Origin: Mesorhizobium sp. YM1C-6-2
GTDB taxonomy: Bacteria > Pseudomonadota > Alphaproteobacteria > Rhizobiales > Rhizobiaceae
NCBI RefSeq assembly: GCF_003666685.1
Contig: NZ_RCIZ01000014.1
Span: 1 to 64,000, forward strand
DNA length: 64,000 bases
Reading direction: 5' to 3'
The first letter of the stretch is position 1. Each line of letters starts with the position of its first letter. A model generated the notes under the pieces. It saw only the letters and a list, made by a program, of their open reading frames with translations. It did no database searches and had not been told where the DNA came from. Below, in pieces: positions 37,201 through 44,894 of this stretch. Made by a program: the position numbers and the translations under genes.

Positions 37201-37827
37201 ATGTCGACCGACAGCTACATACACAAGCTCCTGCCCGGCACGCCGGGTGGGCCGCTCCTCTTCACCTTCCACGGCACCGGCGGCGACGAGAGCCAGTTTC
37301 TGGGGCTTGCGCGCGAACTGGTTCCGGAAGCGACGATCGTCTCGCCGCGCGGCGACGTGTCGGAATACGGCGCGGCGCGCTTCTTCCGCCGCACCGGCGA
37401 GGGCGTCTACGACATGGAGGACCTCGCCCGCGCCACCGGGAAGATGGCGGCATTCGTCCGCGCCCATGTCGAGGCGGCGAAGCCTTCGGCGGTGCTCGGG
37501 CTCGGCTATTCGAACGGTGCTAACATCCTGGCGTCGGTCGTCTTCGCCGACCCGGCTCTGTTCGACGCCACGGTGCTGATGCACCCGCTGATCCCGTTCG
37601 AGCCGCAGGTTAAGGGCGATCTCGCCGGACGGCGCGTGCTGATCACGGCCGGCCGGCGCGATCCGATCTGCCCGCCCAACCTCACCGCGCGGCTCGAGGC
37701 GCATCTGCGCGCACGCGGGGCCGACGCCAAGGTTGAATGGCATGAGGGCGGACACGAGATAAGAGAGAACGAAATCGCCGCGGCGCGGCTCTTCCTGCAA
37801 GAAACCCAACCGACCGGAATGAAATGA
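37201..37827 (+). CDS. MhqD-like alpha/beta hydrolase (carboxylesterase/phospholipase family), 208 aa
   Basis: An alpha/beta hydrolase of the phospholipase/carboxylesterase group: oxyanion loop FTFHGTGGDESQFLGLA, nucleophile elbow GLGYSNGANI (Ser), acid residue in ITAGRRDPICP and His in EGGHEI. The ISPRG-like VSPRGDVSEYGAARFFRR region matches MhqD. It follows the VOC dioxygenase by 68 bp and overlaps the next gene by four bases (ATGA), forming an operon whose likely role is to detoxify quinone or hydroquinone electrophiles. Confidence 0.85.
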   Translation: MSTDSYIHKLLPGTPGGPLLFTFHGTGGDESQFLGLARELVPEATIVSPRGDVSEYGAARFFRRTGEGVYDMEDLARATGKMAAFVRAHVEAAKPSAVLGLGYSNGANILASVVFADPALFDATVLMHPLIPFEPQVKGDLAGRRVLITAGRRDPICPPNLTARLEAHLRARGADAKVEWHEGGHEIRENEIAAARLFLQETQPTGMK

Positions 37828-38132
37828 TGGCTGACGAGACCCAAGGCCCCGCGATCGAGTTCGAGGACAACGGCTCGAAGGGACGCTACTTCCTTCGTGC
37901 GCCCACCGGCGAGGAAGCGGAGATGACCTTCACCAGGATCGGCGAGCATCAGATCATCATCGATCATACCGAAGTGCCCGAGGCCTTTCGCGGGCAGGGG
38001 GCCGGGGTCAGGCTGGTGACGCGCGCGGTCGAGGATGCGCGTGCCGCCGGCAAGAAGATCATCCCGCTCTGCCCGTTCGCTGCAGCGCAGTTCCGCCGGC
38101 ATCAGGAATGGGCCGACGTGCTGAAGAGATGA
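37824..38132 (+). CDS. Small GNAT-like acetyltransferase (YjdJ/Acetyltransf_CG family), 102 aa
   Basis: This minimal N-acetyltransferase fold has IIIDHTEVPEAFRGQGAGVR, the Q/RxxGxG/A acetyl-CoA loop, then LVTRAVEDARAAGKKIIPLC and a final AAQFRRHQEWADVL. It is the compact one-domain family related to human CTSC1/YjdJ, whose substrate is generally unknown. The start overlaps the MhqD-like stop by 4 bp, so it belongs to that operon. A close paralogue follows downstream. Confidence 0.85.
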   Translation: MMADETQGPAIEFEDNGSKGRYFLRAPTGEEAEMTFTRIGEHQIIIDHTEVPEAFRGQGAGVRLVTRAVEDARAAGKKIIPLCPFAAAQFRRHQEWADVLKR

Positions 38133-38138
38133 TTGCAG

Positions 38139-38173
38139 CCGGCGCCGGAACCTGAACGGCGCCGGCGGTTTTA
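38139..38173 (+). terminator. Terminator between the two GNAT genes
   Basis: GCCGGCGCCG (38139-38148) pairs perfectly with CGGCGCCGGC (38158-38167), loop GAACCTGAA, then GGTTTT. It likely ends or attenuates the mhq-like operon before the second GNAT gene. Confidence 0.7.
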
Positions 38174-38195
38174 ACGCGGGAGATCGGAGGACAGG

Positions 38196-38489
38196 ATGAG
38201 CGACGCCGAGATCGTGCTGGAGCGCAACGGACGCCAGGGCCGCTATTTGCTTCCGTTGCCGGAAGGCCAGCCGGCGCAACTCACCTTCGTCGAGACCGGT
38301 CCCGACCATATCGCCATCGACTATAGTTTCGTGCCGCCTGCCTATCGCGGCAAGGGCATGGCCCTGAAACTGATCAAGCGGGCTGTCGAAGACGCCCGCG
38401 CCAATGGCTACAAGATCACCCCGCTTTGCGGCTATGTCGCCAGCGAGTTCAGGCACCACCCGCAATGGGCCGACGTGCTGGAGCGCTGA
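38196..38489 (+). CDS. Second small GNAT-like acetyltransferase, 97 aa
   Basis: A paralogue of the upstream GNAT gene: IAIDYSFVPPAYRGKGMALK for the acetyl-CoA loop, LIKRAVEDARANGYKITPLC and ASEFRHHPQWADVL. The two proteins share about half of their residues, so they are probably an old tandem duplication. GGAGGACAGG precedes ATG 38196. It lies after a hairpin and may be expressed separately. Confidence 0.85.
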   Translation: MSDAEIVLERNGRQGRYLLPLPEGQPAQLTFVETGPDHIAIDYSFVPPAYRGKGMALKLIKRAVEDARANGYKITPLCGYVASEFRHHPQWADVLER

Positions 38490-38773
38490 CGAAACCATAG
38501 CGGCAGCGGCGTCCTGCCAAGACGTCATTACGTGCCTGCAAGGGCGAAGTGCCGTACGTCACAGCCTGAAAATCTTCTGGTCTCAATCTCTGGGGTGGGG
38601 CGACCGCAGCAAATGCGGACGTTCCTTTATGTTTGAAATAATGCCCGAAATTGCCTGAAATACGCGAAACAGATGAGATACACGGTCATGAAAGGGCAGC
38701 ATCGGGCGGAAACAGAGCGGCCCTACTTTGCGAGCATTCAACCAACATGCTTTGAAAGCAAAGGCCCACGGCC

Positions 38774-39154
38774 ATGTCCGCCATCGTCGATAAGGAATTC
38801 GACCGCAACCTGCGCCCGCGTGAGCGTCATCGCGGTTTTCCGAAGCTTGCGCTCCGCCAGCGCAGTGCCGAGCATCCGATGATCATGTTCTTCCTGGTCG
38901 TCGCTGCCGCCTTCACGGCAATGGCCGCGATGCCGCCCGCCGGCGCCGCCTTCGCCACGTTCGAGGCACCGCTCGTGAGTTCCGGGCCGGCTTCATCCGG
39001 GTTCGAAGCGCCGAGGAACATCGGCCTGTCCGAAATCGAGATCGCCTGTCATGGCCAGGCTTGGGGCGCGGAAAGCGCCGAATGTCTCGCCATGATCGCC
39101 AGGAACTCCGGCCGCACGGACGGCCAAAAGGTTCGGGTTGTCGCAGGGGCATGA
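38774..39154 (+). CDS. Hypothetical protein with one membrane segment, 126 aa
   Basis: The first third is basic (DRNLRPRERHRGFPKLALRQ), followed by a hydrophobic helix (MIMFFLVVAAAFTAMAAMPP) and a C-terminal periplasmic-looking part (LSEIEIACHGQAWGAESAEC, LAMIARNSGR). The two Cys and the IACHGQAWGAESAECL motif recall short rhizobial exported proteins with no assigned function. ATG 38774 has a moderate AAGG purine stretch. It stands alone, ahead of a strong terminator. Confidence 0.65.
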   Translation: MSAIVDKEFDRNLRPRERHRGFPKLALRQRSAEHPMIMFFLVVAAAFTAMAAMPPAGAAFATFEAPLVSSGPASSGFEAPRNIGLSEIEIACHGQAWGAESAECLAMIARNSGRTDGQKVRVVAGA

Positions 39155-39224
39155 TCCGCTCTTGCGGCGCGCCTGCAGACCCAGATGACTCCCCCGCCGC
39201 GCACTTCGCGCGACACAACTCCAG

Positions 39225-39257
39225 CCCCGCCATCCCTGCCGGCGGGGTTCTTTTTTC
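39225..39257 (+). terminator. Terminator after the hypothetical membrane protein gene
   Basis: CCCCGCC (39225-39231) pairs with GGCGGGG (39241-39247), followed by TTCTTTTTTC. It also separates the convergent hybrid kinase gene. Confidence 0.8.
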
Positions 39258-39292
39258 TTCGGGGGATTTTTCCCGGTCGAACCGGATCGGAA

Positions 39293-41377
39293 TCAGTGCG
39301 CCAAGGCTTGGTCGTTGACGGCCGCCAGCGCGCTGCGCACGTCGAGGGTGGAGAACGGCTTCTCCAGCACCAGAGGCCGTTCATGCGCGGGCAAGGCGCC
39401 GATCTCGGCGCGCGCGCCGACCATGTCGCCGGTGACCAGCACGAAGCGGCGGGCGAGATCGGGGCGCTGCCTGACGAGTTCGCGATAGATGGTTATGCCG
39501 CTTGCCTCCGGCATGCGCAGGTCGCTGAACACTATGTCCGGCTTGTAGTCGACAAGCAGTGTCGGGGCGGCGCTCCAGGCTGTCACGACGAGCGACTTTA
39601 TGCCCATCAGCTCCAATATATCGGAGAGCGATGCCGCGACGTCGGGCTCGTCGTCGATGATCAGCGCGTGGCGCAGCGAGGTCGAGCGCGCCTCCTGCTC
39701 CGTCGCGCTGCTGTGCGCGCCGACGAAGGCCGGCAGTTCGACGACGAAGCGCGCGCCGTTGGGGACCACTTCCTCGAAACGGATCGACCCCTTGTGGCGT
39801 TCGACGATCGCCTTCGAGATGGAAAGCCCGATGCCGGTGCCGACGCCGACCGGCTTGGTGGTGAAGTAGGAATCGAAGATGCGGTGCCGGATCGCTGTTG
39901 GAATGCCCGGGCCGGTATCCTCGACCGAGAAGCCGACGTTCCGCTCGCCGAGCCGGAAGGTTTTGACAGTGATCTTGCGCTCGCCATTGTGGGGGGCCAG
40001 CGCATGCTGGCTGTTGATCAGGAAGTTCGCGGCGACCTGCGTGATGTGGTCGGCGTCGGCCAGCACCGGTGTCGGGCCCTGGGCGAAATCGGTGCTGATG
40101 ATGATGCCGCTGGAGCGCGCGCCATAGGCGGTGACATCGAGTGCGGCGCGCACCGCGCTGTTGAGGTCGGTTTCGGCGGGAAGCGTCGGATGCAGGCGCA
40201 CCATGCCGAGGAAGCTCTTGACGATGCGGCCGCAGCGCTCCGCAGCGGCGCGCACCTTCTCGGCGCGCAGCTTGGTCTGCTGGTCGGGCGCGAACTCGTG
40301 CAGCAGCGTCGACTGCGCCACCACCACCGCCAGCGGATTGTTGAGCTCGTGCGACACGCCGGCGAGCAGCGAACCCATCGCCGCCATCTTCTCGTTCTGG
40401 TGAAGCTTCTCGCGCTGCCGGTTGATCTCCTCCTCGGCGCGCCGCTTGTCCCTGAGGTCGCGGATCGAGCCGAAGAACAGCCTGCGGTCGGCCACCTTCA
40501 TCTCGGTCGCCGTCAGCTCGATCGGGAAGATCTCGCCGTCGGCGTTCTGGGTGATCGTCTCCATGCGCTGGCCGATCATCGGTGCGCCGCGCCCGGCCAT
40601 ATAGTCGGCGCCGGTCTTGTAGCCCTTGCGGTAGAAATGCGGGATGATGGTGTCGATCAGGTCCTTGCCCAGTATCTCGCCGCGCTTGAAGCCGTAGATG
40701 CGCTCGGCGGCGGGGTTGAACTCGATGATCGAGCCGGTCTCGTCGATGACGATGATGGCGTCGAGCGAGGCCTGCAGCATGGTCTGGCGGATGATCTCGC
40801 TGACATGCGCGTCCGACAGCGAGCGCTCGATCGCCGCGCCGAGCGCCATGGCGACGATCTCGACGGCGGCCTTCTCCTCGTCCGTCCAGCGCCGCTCGAC
40901 CGCGCAGTCGTTGATGGCGAGCGTCCCCCACAGATGCCCGTTGGCGAAAACGGTGACCGAGAGGAAGGACTTGATCTTCTGGTTCTCGAAGTCGCGGCGC
41001 AGATAACCCTCGATCTCGCGGGTGCGGCCGGCGAACATCTTGCCCTGCCGCACCTCTTCGGCAAGCTTGGCGAGCAGCGGATCGCTGTTAACGATGGATT
41101 GCAGGATGACGCTCGGGCCGCTGGCGTCGCCCACCGCCTCCCTGTCCACCCAATAGGCGGCGATCGATTGCGCAAAACCTTCGCCGGGCAGCTCGCGCAA
41201 CCGGAAGAGGATGGCGCGGTGGCCGCCGAGCGAACGCGCCAGGAGTTCGAGGATCTCGTCGATGATGCCCTGCCACTGGGGCGTCTGATGCAGCCGGCGC
41301 ACGATGCGTGCCGCGGCGACGGTGCAGCCCGGCTCGGTGGCCGCCAGGTCGGTGCTCGGGGGCTGGGTTTCGATCAT
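39293..41377 (-). CDS. GAF-PAS hybrid histidine kinase with receiver, 694 aa
   Basis: Domains: GAF (about 20-190; FLSVTVFANGHLWGTLAIND), PAS (about 200-320; DAIIVIDETGSIIEFNPAAE), HisKA with LAGVSHELNNPLAVV (phospho-His), HATPase (NFLINSQHAL, DTGPGIP, GTGIGLSI) and a C-terminal receiver (ALIIDDEPDVAASL, IVFSDLRMPEASG, LEKPFS). There is no membrane helix. The GAF pattern with the DCAVERRWTDEEKAAVE tail occurs in bacteriophytochrome-like and redox sensors, but no chromophore Cys is evident. It lies 26 bp after a response regulator gene on the same strand, presumably its partner. Confidence 0.92.
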   Translation of the reverse strand: MIETQPPSTDLAATEPGCTVAAARIVRRLHQTPQWQGIIDEILELLARSLGGHRAILFRLRELPGEGFAQSIAAYWVDREAVGDASGPSVILQSIVNSDPLLAKLAEEVRQGKMFAGRTREIEGYLRRDFENQKIKSFLSVTVFANGHLWGTLAINDCAVERRWTDEEKAAVEIVAMALGAAIERSLSDAHVSEIIRQTMLQASLDAIIVIDETGSIIEFNPAAERIYGFKRGEILGKDLIDTIIPHFYRKGYKTGADYMAGRGAPMIGQRMETITQNADGEIFPIELTATEMKVADRRLFFGSIRDLRDKRRAEEEINRQREKLHQNEKMAAMGSLLAGVSHELNNPLAVVVAQSTLLHEFAPDQQTKLRAEKVRAAAERCGRIVKSFLGMVRLHPTLPAETDLNSAVRAALDVTAYGARSSGIIISTDFAQGPTPVLADADHITQVAANFLINSQHALAPHNGERKITVKTFRLGERNVGFSVEDTGPGIPTAIRHRIFDSYFTTKPVGVGTGIGLSISKAIVERHKGSIRFEEVVPNGARFVVELPAFVGAHSSATEQEARSTSLRHALIIDDEPDVAASLSDILELMGIKSLVVTAWSAAPTLLVDYKPDIVFSDLRMPEASGITIYRELVRQRPDLARRFVLVTGDMVGARAEIGALPAHERPLVLEKPFSTLDVRSALAAVNDQALAH

Positions 41378-41403
41378 CCTCGGCTTTCAGGGCGGCGTCC
41401 GGC

Positions 41404-42135
41404 TCAACGGCCGTCTTCGGGCAGCGAGAAGATATAGCCTTCGCCGCGCACCGTGCGCAGGAATTTCGGGTTCGAGGGATCCTCCTCGATCTTCTTCCTC
41501 AGCCGCATGATGCGGATGTCGACGGCGCGCGAGGATTCCGGGTCCTCGTCGAAGCCGATCGCATCGGAGATGGTGGCGCGGCTGAGCAGCCGGTTGGAAC
41601 GGGTGAGGAAGACCTCCAGCACGTCGAACTCGCTCTTGGCGAGGTCGAGGATCGAGCCGCCGCGGCCGGTCACCATGCGTCCGTCGAGATCGGCGCGGAA
41701 GTCGCCGAAGCTGATGATGCGCCGCTCGGCCTCGCCCGGCTTGCCGGTTGCGGCCGGGGCCTCGGACGTTTTCGGCACGCGGCGCAGCACGCTGCGCACC
41801 CTGGCCAGCAGCTCGCGCAGTTCGTAGGGCTTGACGATGTAGTCGTCGGCGCCAAGCTCCAGCCCGACGATGCGGTCGATCGGCGAGCCGGCGGCGGTCG
41901 CGTAGATGATCCCCATCGGCGCCTGCTGGCGCAGCCAGCGCCCGAGCGACAGGCCGTCCTCGCCCGGCATGGCGATATCGAGGATGGCGAGATGGAAGCT
42001 CTCCGTCCTGACCAACCCGCGCATGACGTCGGCATTTTCGGCCGCGATCACCTCATAGCCGTTGGCGCCGAGATATTCGGCGACGGCGTCTCTCAGGTCG
42101 GGCTCGTCCTCGACTATTGCGATCCGTGTCGGCAC
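41404..42135 (-). CDS. OmpR-family response regulator, 243 aa
   Basis: Receiver: IAIVEDEPDLRDAVAEYL, phosphoacceptor in LAILDIAMPGEDG, and DDYIVKPYELREL. The winged-helix effector follows (LDLAKSEFDVLEVFLTRSNR, SRAVDIRIMRLRKKIEEDP). GTG 42135 (VPTRIAIVED) is proposed as the start, with GGAGG ten bases upstream; ATG 42183 would add 16 residues with a poorer site. It precedes and is probably co-transcribed with the GAF-PAS hybrid kinase, and is divergent from an atypical regulator at 42241. Confidence 0.9.
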   Translation of the reverse strand: MPTRIAIVEDEPDLRDAVAEYLGANGYEVIAAENADVMRGLVRTESFHLAILDIAMPGEDGLSLGRWLRQQAPMGIIYATAAGSPIDRIVGLELGADDYIVKPYELRELLARVRSVLRRVPKTSEAPAATGKPGEAERRIISFGDFRADLDGRMVTGRGGSILDLAKSEFDVLEVFLTRSNRLLSRATISDAIGFDEDPESSRAVDIRIMRLRKKIEEDPSNPKFLRTVRGEGYIFSLPEDGR

Positions 42136-42240
42136 GGAAATCACGCCTCCGCTATCGGCGGAAAGTAGATTGGGTATAAACATGATGTCCAGCCTTGATT
42201 TGGGCGCTCATTTCGGATTCGGAAGGTACGGTTTCAAAGC

Positions 42241-42939
42241 ATGGCAAGGCCGGTGATCGCGCTCATTTGTCTGTCGCAGGATCGTGACGACAGCCTTGCC
42301 GACTATCTCGAACGCCGCGGCTACGAGGTGCGCGAGGCGCAAGAGGAATGGATGGCCGATTCCCTGCTTTCGGGCGGCGGTGTCGATGTCGCCGTGATCG
42401 GCGAGAAATATCCCGCCAGCCAGGGCTTCGATCTCTTGAGAAGGCATGCCGGCGAGGGCGGCCCCAGCTTCGTCATGGTCTCGGCCCGGGCCGACCTCAT
42501 CGAGAAGGTGCTGGCGCTGGAACTCGGCGCTGCCGACATCGTCGCCAGTCCGGTCGAGTGGCGCGAGCTCGCCGCCCGCATCGGCGGCATCGTCGGCCGC
42601 CGCGGCAAGAGCCAGCGCGAACTCGTCGTGCTTGAGAACGCGACCGTCGACCTCAAGGCGGCGCTGGTGATGCACCGTTCCGGCAGCGAAGAGCAGCTTT
42701 CGCCCGGACAGGTCGCCCTGCTCAGGCTCTTCCTCGCCAATCCGCGCAGGGTGCTGACCCGCGACGACATCATGGCCGCGGCGCCCGCCGAAAGCGCGGA
42801 AGCCTTCGACCGGTCGATCGATTCCCGCATCGTGCGCCTCAGGCGCAAACTCGACACGGAAAGCATCGCGACCATCCGCGGCGCCGGCTACCGCTTCGAC
42901 CCGCCCCGCACGAGCTACGATCAGTCGGGGCCGAACTGA
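42241..42939 (+). CDS. Atypical OmpR-type regulator with degenerate receiver, 232 aa
   Basis: The C-terminal winged helix is normal (LSPGQVALLRLFLANPRRVL, DSRIVRLRRKLDTESIATIR, GAGYRFDP). The N-terminal half has the receiver fold outline, but the phosphoacceptor position reads VDVAVIGEKYP, with Gly54 where Asp belongs. The acidic pocket is only partly kept (CLSQDRDD), and the Lys of KPF is replaced (ADIVASPVEW). It therefore cannot be phosphorylated in the usual way and probably acts through protein partners or constitutively. It is divergent from the response regulator-hybrid kinase pair, with 105 bp between. Confidence 0.87.
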   Translation: MARPVIALICLSQDRDDSLADYLERRGYEVREAQEEWMADSLLSGGGVDVAVIGEKYPASQGFDLLRRHAGEGGPSFVMVSARADLIEKVLALELGAADIVASPVEWRELAARIGGIVGRRGKSQRELVVLENATVDLKAALVMHRSGSEEQLSPGQVALLRLFLANPRRVLTRDDIMAAAPAESAEAFDRSIDSRIVRLRRKLDTESIATIRGAGYRFDPPRTSYDQSGPN

Positions 42940-42962
42940 AGCCCGGCTGGCGTCCACCTGGG

Positions 42963-43142
42963 CTAGCGCAGTTCTGTGGCGGGCGACGCGGCCACTGCGA
43001 CCACTAACGGCTGGAAGGTGGCGTCCGCGTGGGCGCGGTCCTTCATCACGGCGAGCGCCACGCCGGCGACAATGAGCAGTCCCTGCGTATAGAGCAGCGC
43101 CGACAGGGCGGCATATGCGAATTTCGAGCTTTTGCCGTTCAT
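42963..43142 (-). CDS. Small membrane protein, 59 aa
   Basis: This short minus-strand frame encodes MNGKSSKFAYAALSALLYTQ, GLLIVAGVALAVM, then a polar tail (KDRAHADATFQPLVVAVAAS) to TAG at 42963. One clear membrane helix (about 10-33) is predicted. The composition and hydrophobic pattern are protein-like. A GGA stretch lies before ATG 43142. The family is not recognised, but similar 55-65-residue proteins are annotated in rhizobia. Confidence 0.55.
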   Translation of the reverse strand: MNGKSSKFAYAALSALLYTQGLLIVAGVALAVMKDRAHADATFQPLVVAVAASPATELR

Positions 43143-43455
43143 GGCGGTGGTTCCGAATAGCGAACAGTTAATGTCGGGTCCGATGCGCGCGGCGTCGCCG
43201 GACGCGCTGTCATGAGGCGCTTTATGGCGGGCCGCTGTATCGGCGTGATGCCGGTTGCGGGAGCGGATGTTTCGGGATTGTTACGCGCAAATCCGGCCGC
43301 GAAGTCATTGCCGGAACCGCGTTCACATGTTGCAGGACTACAACTATGTGCCGCTTTACTTGCGAAAAAGGCGGCCTGGGAAAATTGACTCATGTCTTCG
43401 GGCGCTGATAACTTACCCCTAGGGAACATATAATAAAGTTACCCTTGGGGGGTAT
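43143..43455. other. Intergenic region upstream of the Slam-like gene
   Basis: No supported gene. The minus-strand frame across 43139-43429 has no protein signature. The notable feature is a pair of TTACCC(C/T)T(A/T)GGGG-like elements just before the start (separate entry), with a TATAAT-like ATATAATAAA between them. Confidence 0.5.
43413..43450 (+). promoter_or_regulatory. Duplicated palindromic operator-like elements before the Slam-like gene
   Basis: TTACCCCTAGGG (43413-43424) and TTACCCTTGGGG (43439-43450) are direct copies spaced 26 bp apart, each internally near-palindromic (CCCTAGGG). They flank the AT-rich CATATAATAAAG, a plausible -10 region. The second copy adjoins the ribosome-binding site and GTG 43456. 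Such placement suggests a repressor or activator site controlling this operon. Confidence 0.5.
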
Positions 43456-44835
43456 GTGAGTAACGCCGCCCGCATAGCTGTGTTGGCTCTGGCCGCGCTG
43501 ACGGCCGGTCATGCCTTTGCGCAGACCAAACCGGCCGTGGCGCCGAAGCGCGTCGTGCCGGCGCAGGTCGAAGGCGCCGCCATGCAGCAGGTCCAGGCGC
43601 GTCGCCAGGTTCTGTTCCAGGCCATGCTGGCGAAGCCGGACGATCTCGACGCAGCCTTCGAATATGCCGCGCTCTCCGTCAAGGTCGGCGACATCGAGGC
43701 GGCGATCTCGACGCTCGAGCGCATGCTGATCTTCGCGCCGGGCCTGCCGAGGCTGCAGCTCGAACTCGGCGTCCTCTATTACAGGCTCGCCGCCTACGAG
43801 ACCGCGCGCGGCTATTTCGAGGCGGCGATCCAGGGGCCGGAGGTTCCGCCCGAAGTGCGGTCCAAGGTCGAGCAGTTCCTCGCCGGCATCGACCAGGCGC
43901 AGGACCCGACCCGCTTCACCGGCCAGATCCGGGCCGGCATCCGCTACCAGACCAACGCCAACCGCTCGCCGGTGGATTCCGTCATCTTCCTCGACGGGTT
44001 GCCCTTCACGCTCGACGCGGACGCGCTGGGCTCGCCCGACGGCAATGTCTACGCCACCGGCGTCTTCCACTGGTCGCACGACCTGCCGTCGCAGGGCGAT
44101 ACGCTGGAGATCGACCTCCTGACCTACGGGTCGAAACAGTTCGAGCTCGACGATCTCGATGTCGCGCTGGCCGAGCTTATCGTGGGCCCGGCCTTCGACA
44201 TGGGCCGTTTCGGCATCGACAACGCCGCGCTCGGCGTCTACGGCATCGGCTCCGGCGTGTTCCTGGCCGACGATTTCTATTCGGCCGGCATCGGCGCCGG
44301 TACGCGCTTCGTCATCCGGCCGAATCCGGCGACCTACCTGATGGCGGCGCTGGAGTATCGCCACAAGGACTATCACGACAGCGAGAGCTCGCCGACGGCC
44401 AGCCTGCGCGACGGCGACGAGGTCCGCACCTTCGGCACCGCGACCTACATCCTGTCGCCGTCGACGGTCCTCTACGGCAACGCCTATCTGCAGCGCGTAT
44501 GGGCCGACGCCGACTACCTTTCCTACCTAGAGGGCGGCTTCACGGTCGGTCCGCGCTACTCCTTTGCCTCGCCGGTCGACAGTTCCAAGCCAGCCTGGAC
44601 GGTCGCGCTGAACACCGGTGCGCTGTTCCGCAATTTCGACGACCCCGACCCGATGATCGATCCGACCCAGGCCGAGAAGGACTGGGAGGCCTTCATCGGC
44701 GGCGGGCTGACCATACCGTTCCGGCCGGACGTCGCGCTCATCACCGAACTCGAATACCGCTATGTCGATTCCAACTACGACACGCGCAAATACGACAATT
44801 TCTCGATCTCGCTCAGTGTCGCGAAGAGTTTTTAG
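43456..44835 (+). CDS. TPR plus outer-membrane beta-barrel protein, Slam-like, 459 aa
   Basis: After a signal peptide (cut near HAFA/QTK) come TPR-like repeats (about 45-150; DAAFEYAALSVKVGDIEAAI, LPRLQLELGVLYYRLAAYET). A C-terminal barrel with alternating strands follows (FTGQIRAGIRYQTNANRSP, YLMAALEYRHKDYHDSESS, ALITELEYRYVDSNYDTRKY), ending in the C-terminal Phe (SVAKSF) typical of outer-membrane barrels. TPR plus DUF560-type barrel is the build of Slam proteins, which move TbpB-like lipoproteins to the cell surface. The next gene encodes a candidate substrate. GTG 43456 follows GGGGGG. Confidence 0.72.
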   Translation: MSNAARIAVLALAALTAGHAFAQTKPAVAPKRVVPAQVEGAAMQQVQARRQVLFQAMLAKPDDLDAAFEYAALSVKVGDIEAAISTLERMLIFAPGLPRLQLELGVLYYRLAAYETARGYFEAAIQGPEVPPEVRSKVEQFLAGIDQAQDPTRFTGQIRAGIRYQTNANRSPVDSVIFLDGLPFTLDADALGSPDGNVYATGVFHWSHDLPSQGDTLEIDLLTYGSKQFELDDLDVALAELIVGPAFDMGRFGIDNAALGVYGIGSGVFLADDFYSAGIGAGTRFVIRPNPATYLMAALEYRHKDYHDSESSPTASLRDGDEVRTFGTATYILSPSTVLYGNAYLQRVWADADYLSYLEGGFTVGPRYSFASPVDSSKPAWTVALNTGALFRNFDDPDPMIDPTQAEKDWEAFIGGGLTIPFRPDVALITELEYRYVDSNYDTRKYDNFSISLSVAKSF

Positions 44836-44846
44836 GAGTGCCATGC

Positions 44847-44866
44847 CCAGCGGGAAAATCCGCTGG
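44847..44866 (+). promoter_or_regulatory. Intercistronic hairpin before the FecR-domain gene
   Basis: CCAGCGG (44847-44853) and CCGCTGG (44860-44866) form a perfect stem around GAAAAT. It lies between the Slam-like stop and ATG 44895. An AGGAG-ATG (44843) immediately before it is out of frame with both genes and looks like a decoy rather than a gene start. Confidence 0.45.
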
Positions 44867-44894
44867 AACAACAGCGTAACCGAAAGTGACATCG

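Noticed and set aside
39185-41437. 750-codon plus-strand open frame opposite the GAF-PAS kinase
   Set aside because: No domain signature; the minus strand encodes a complete kinase.
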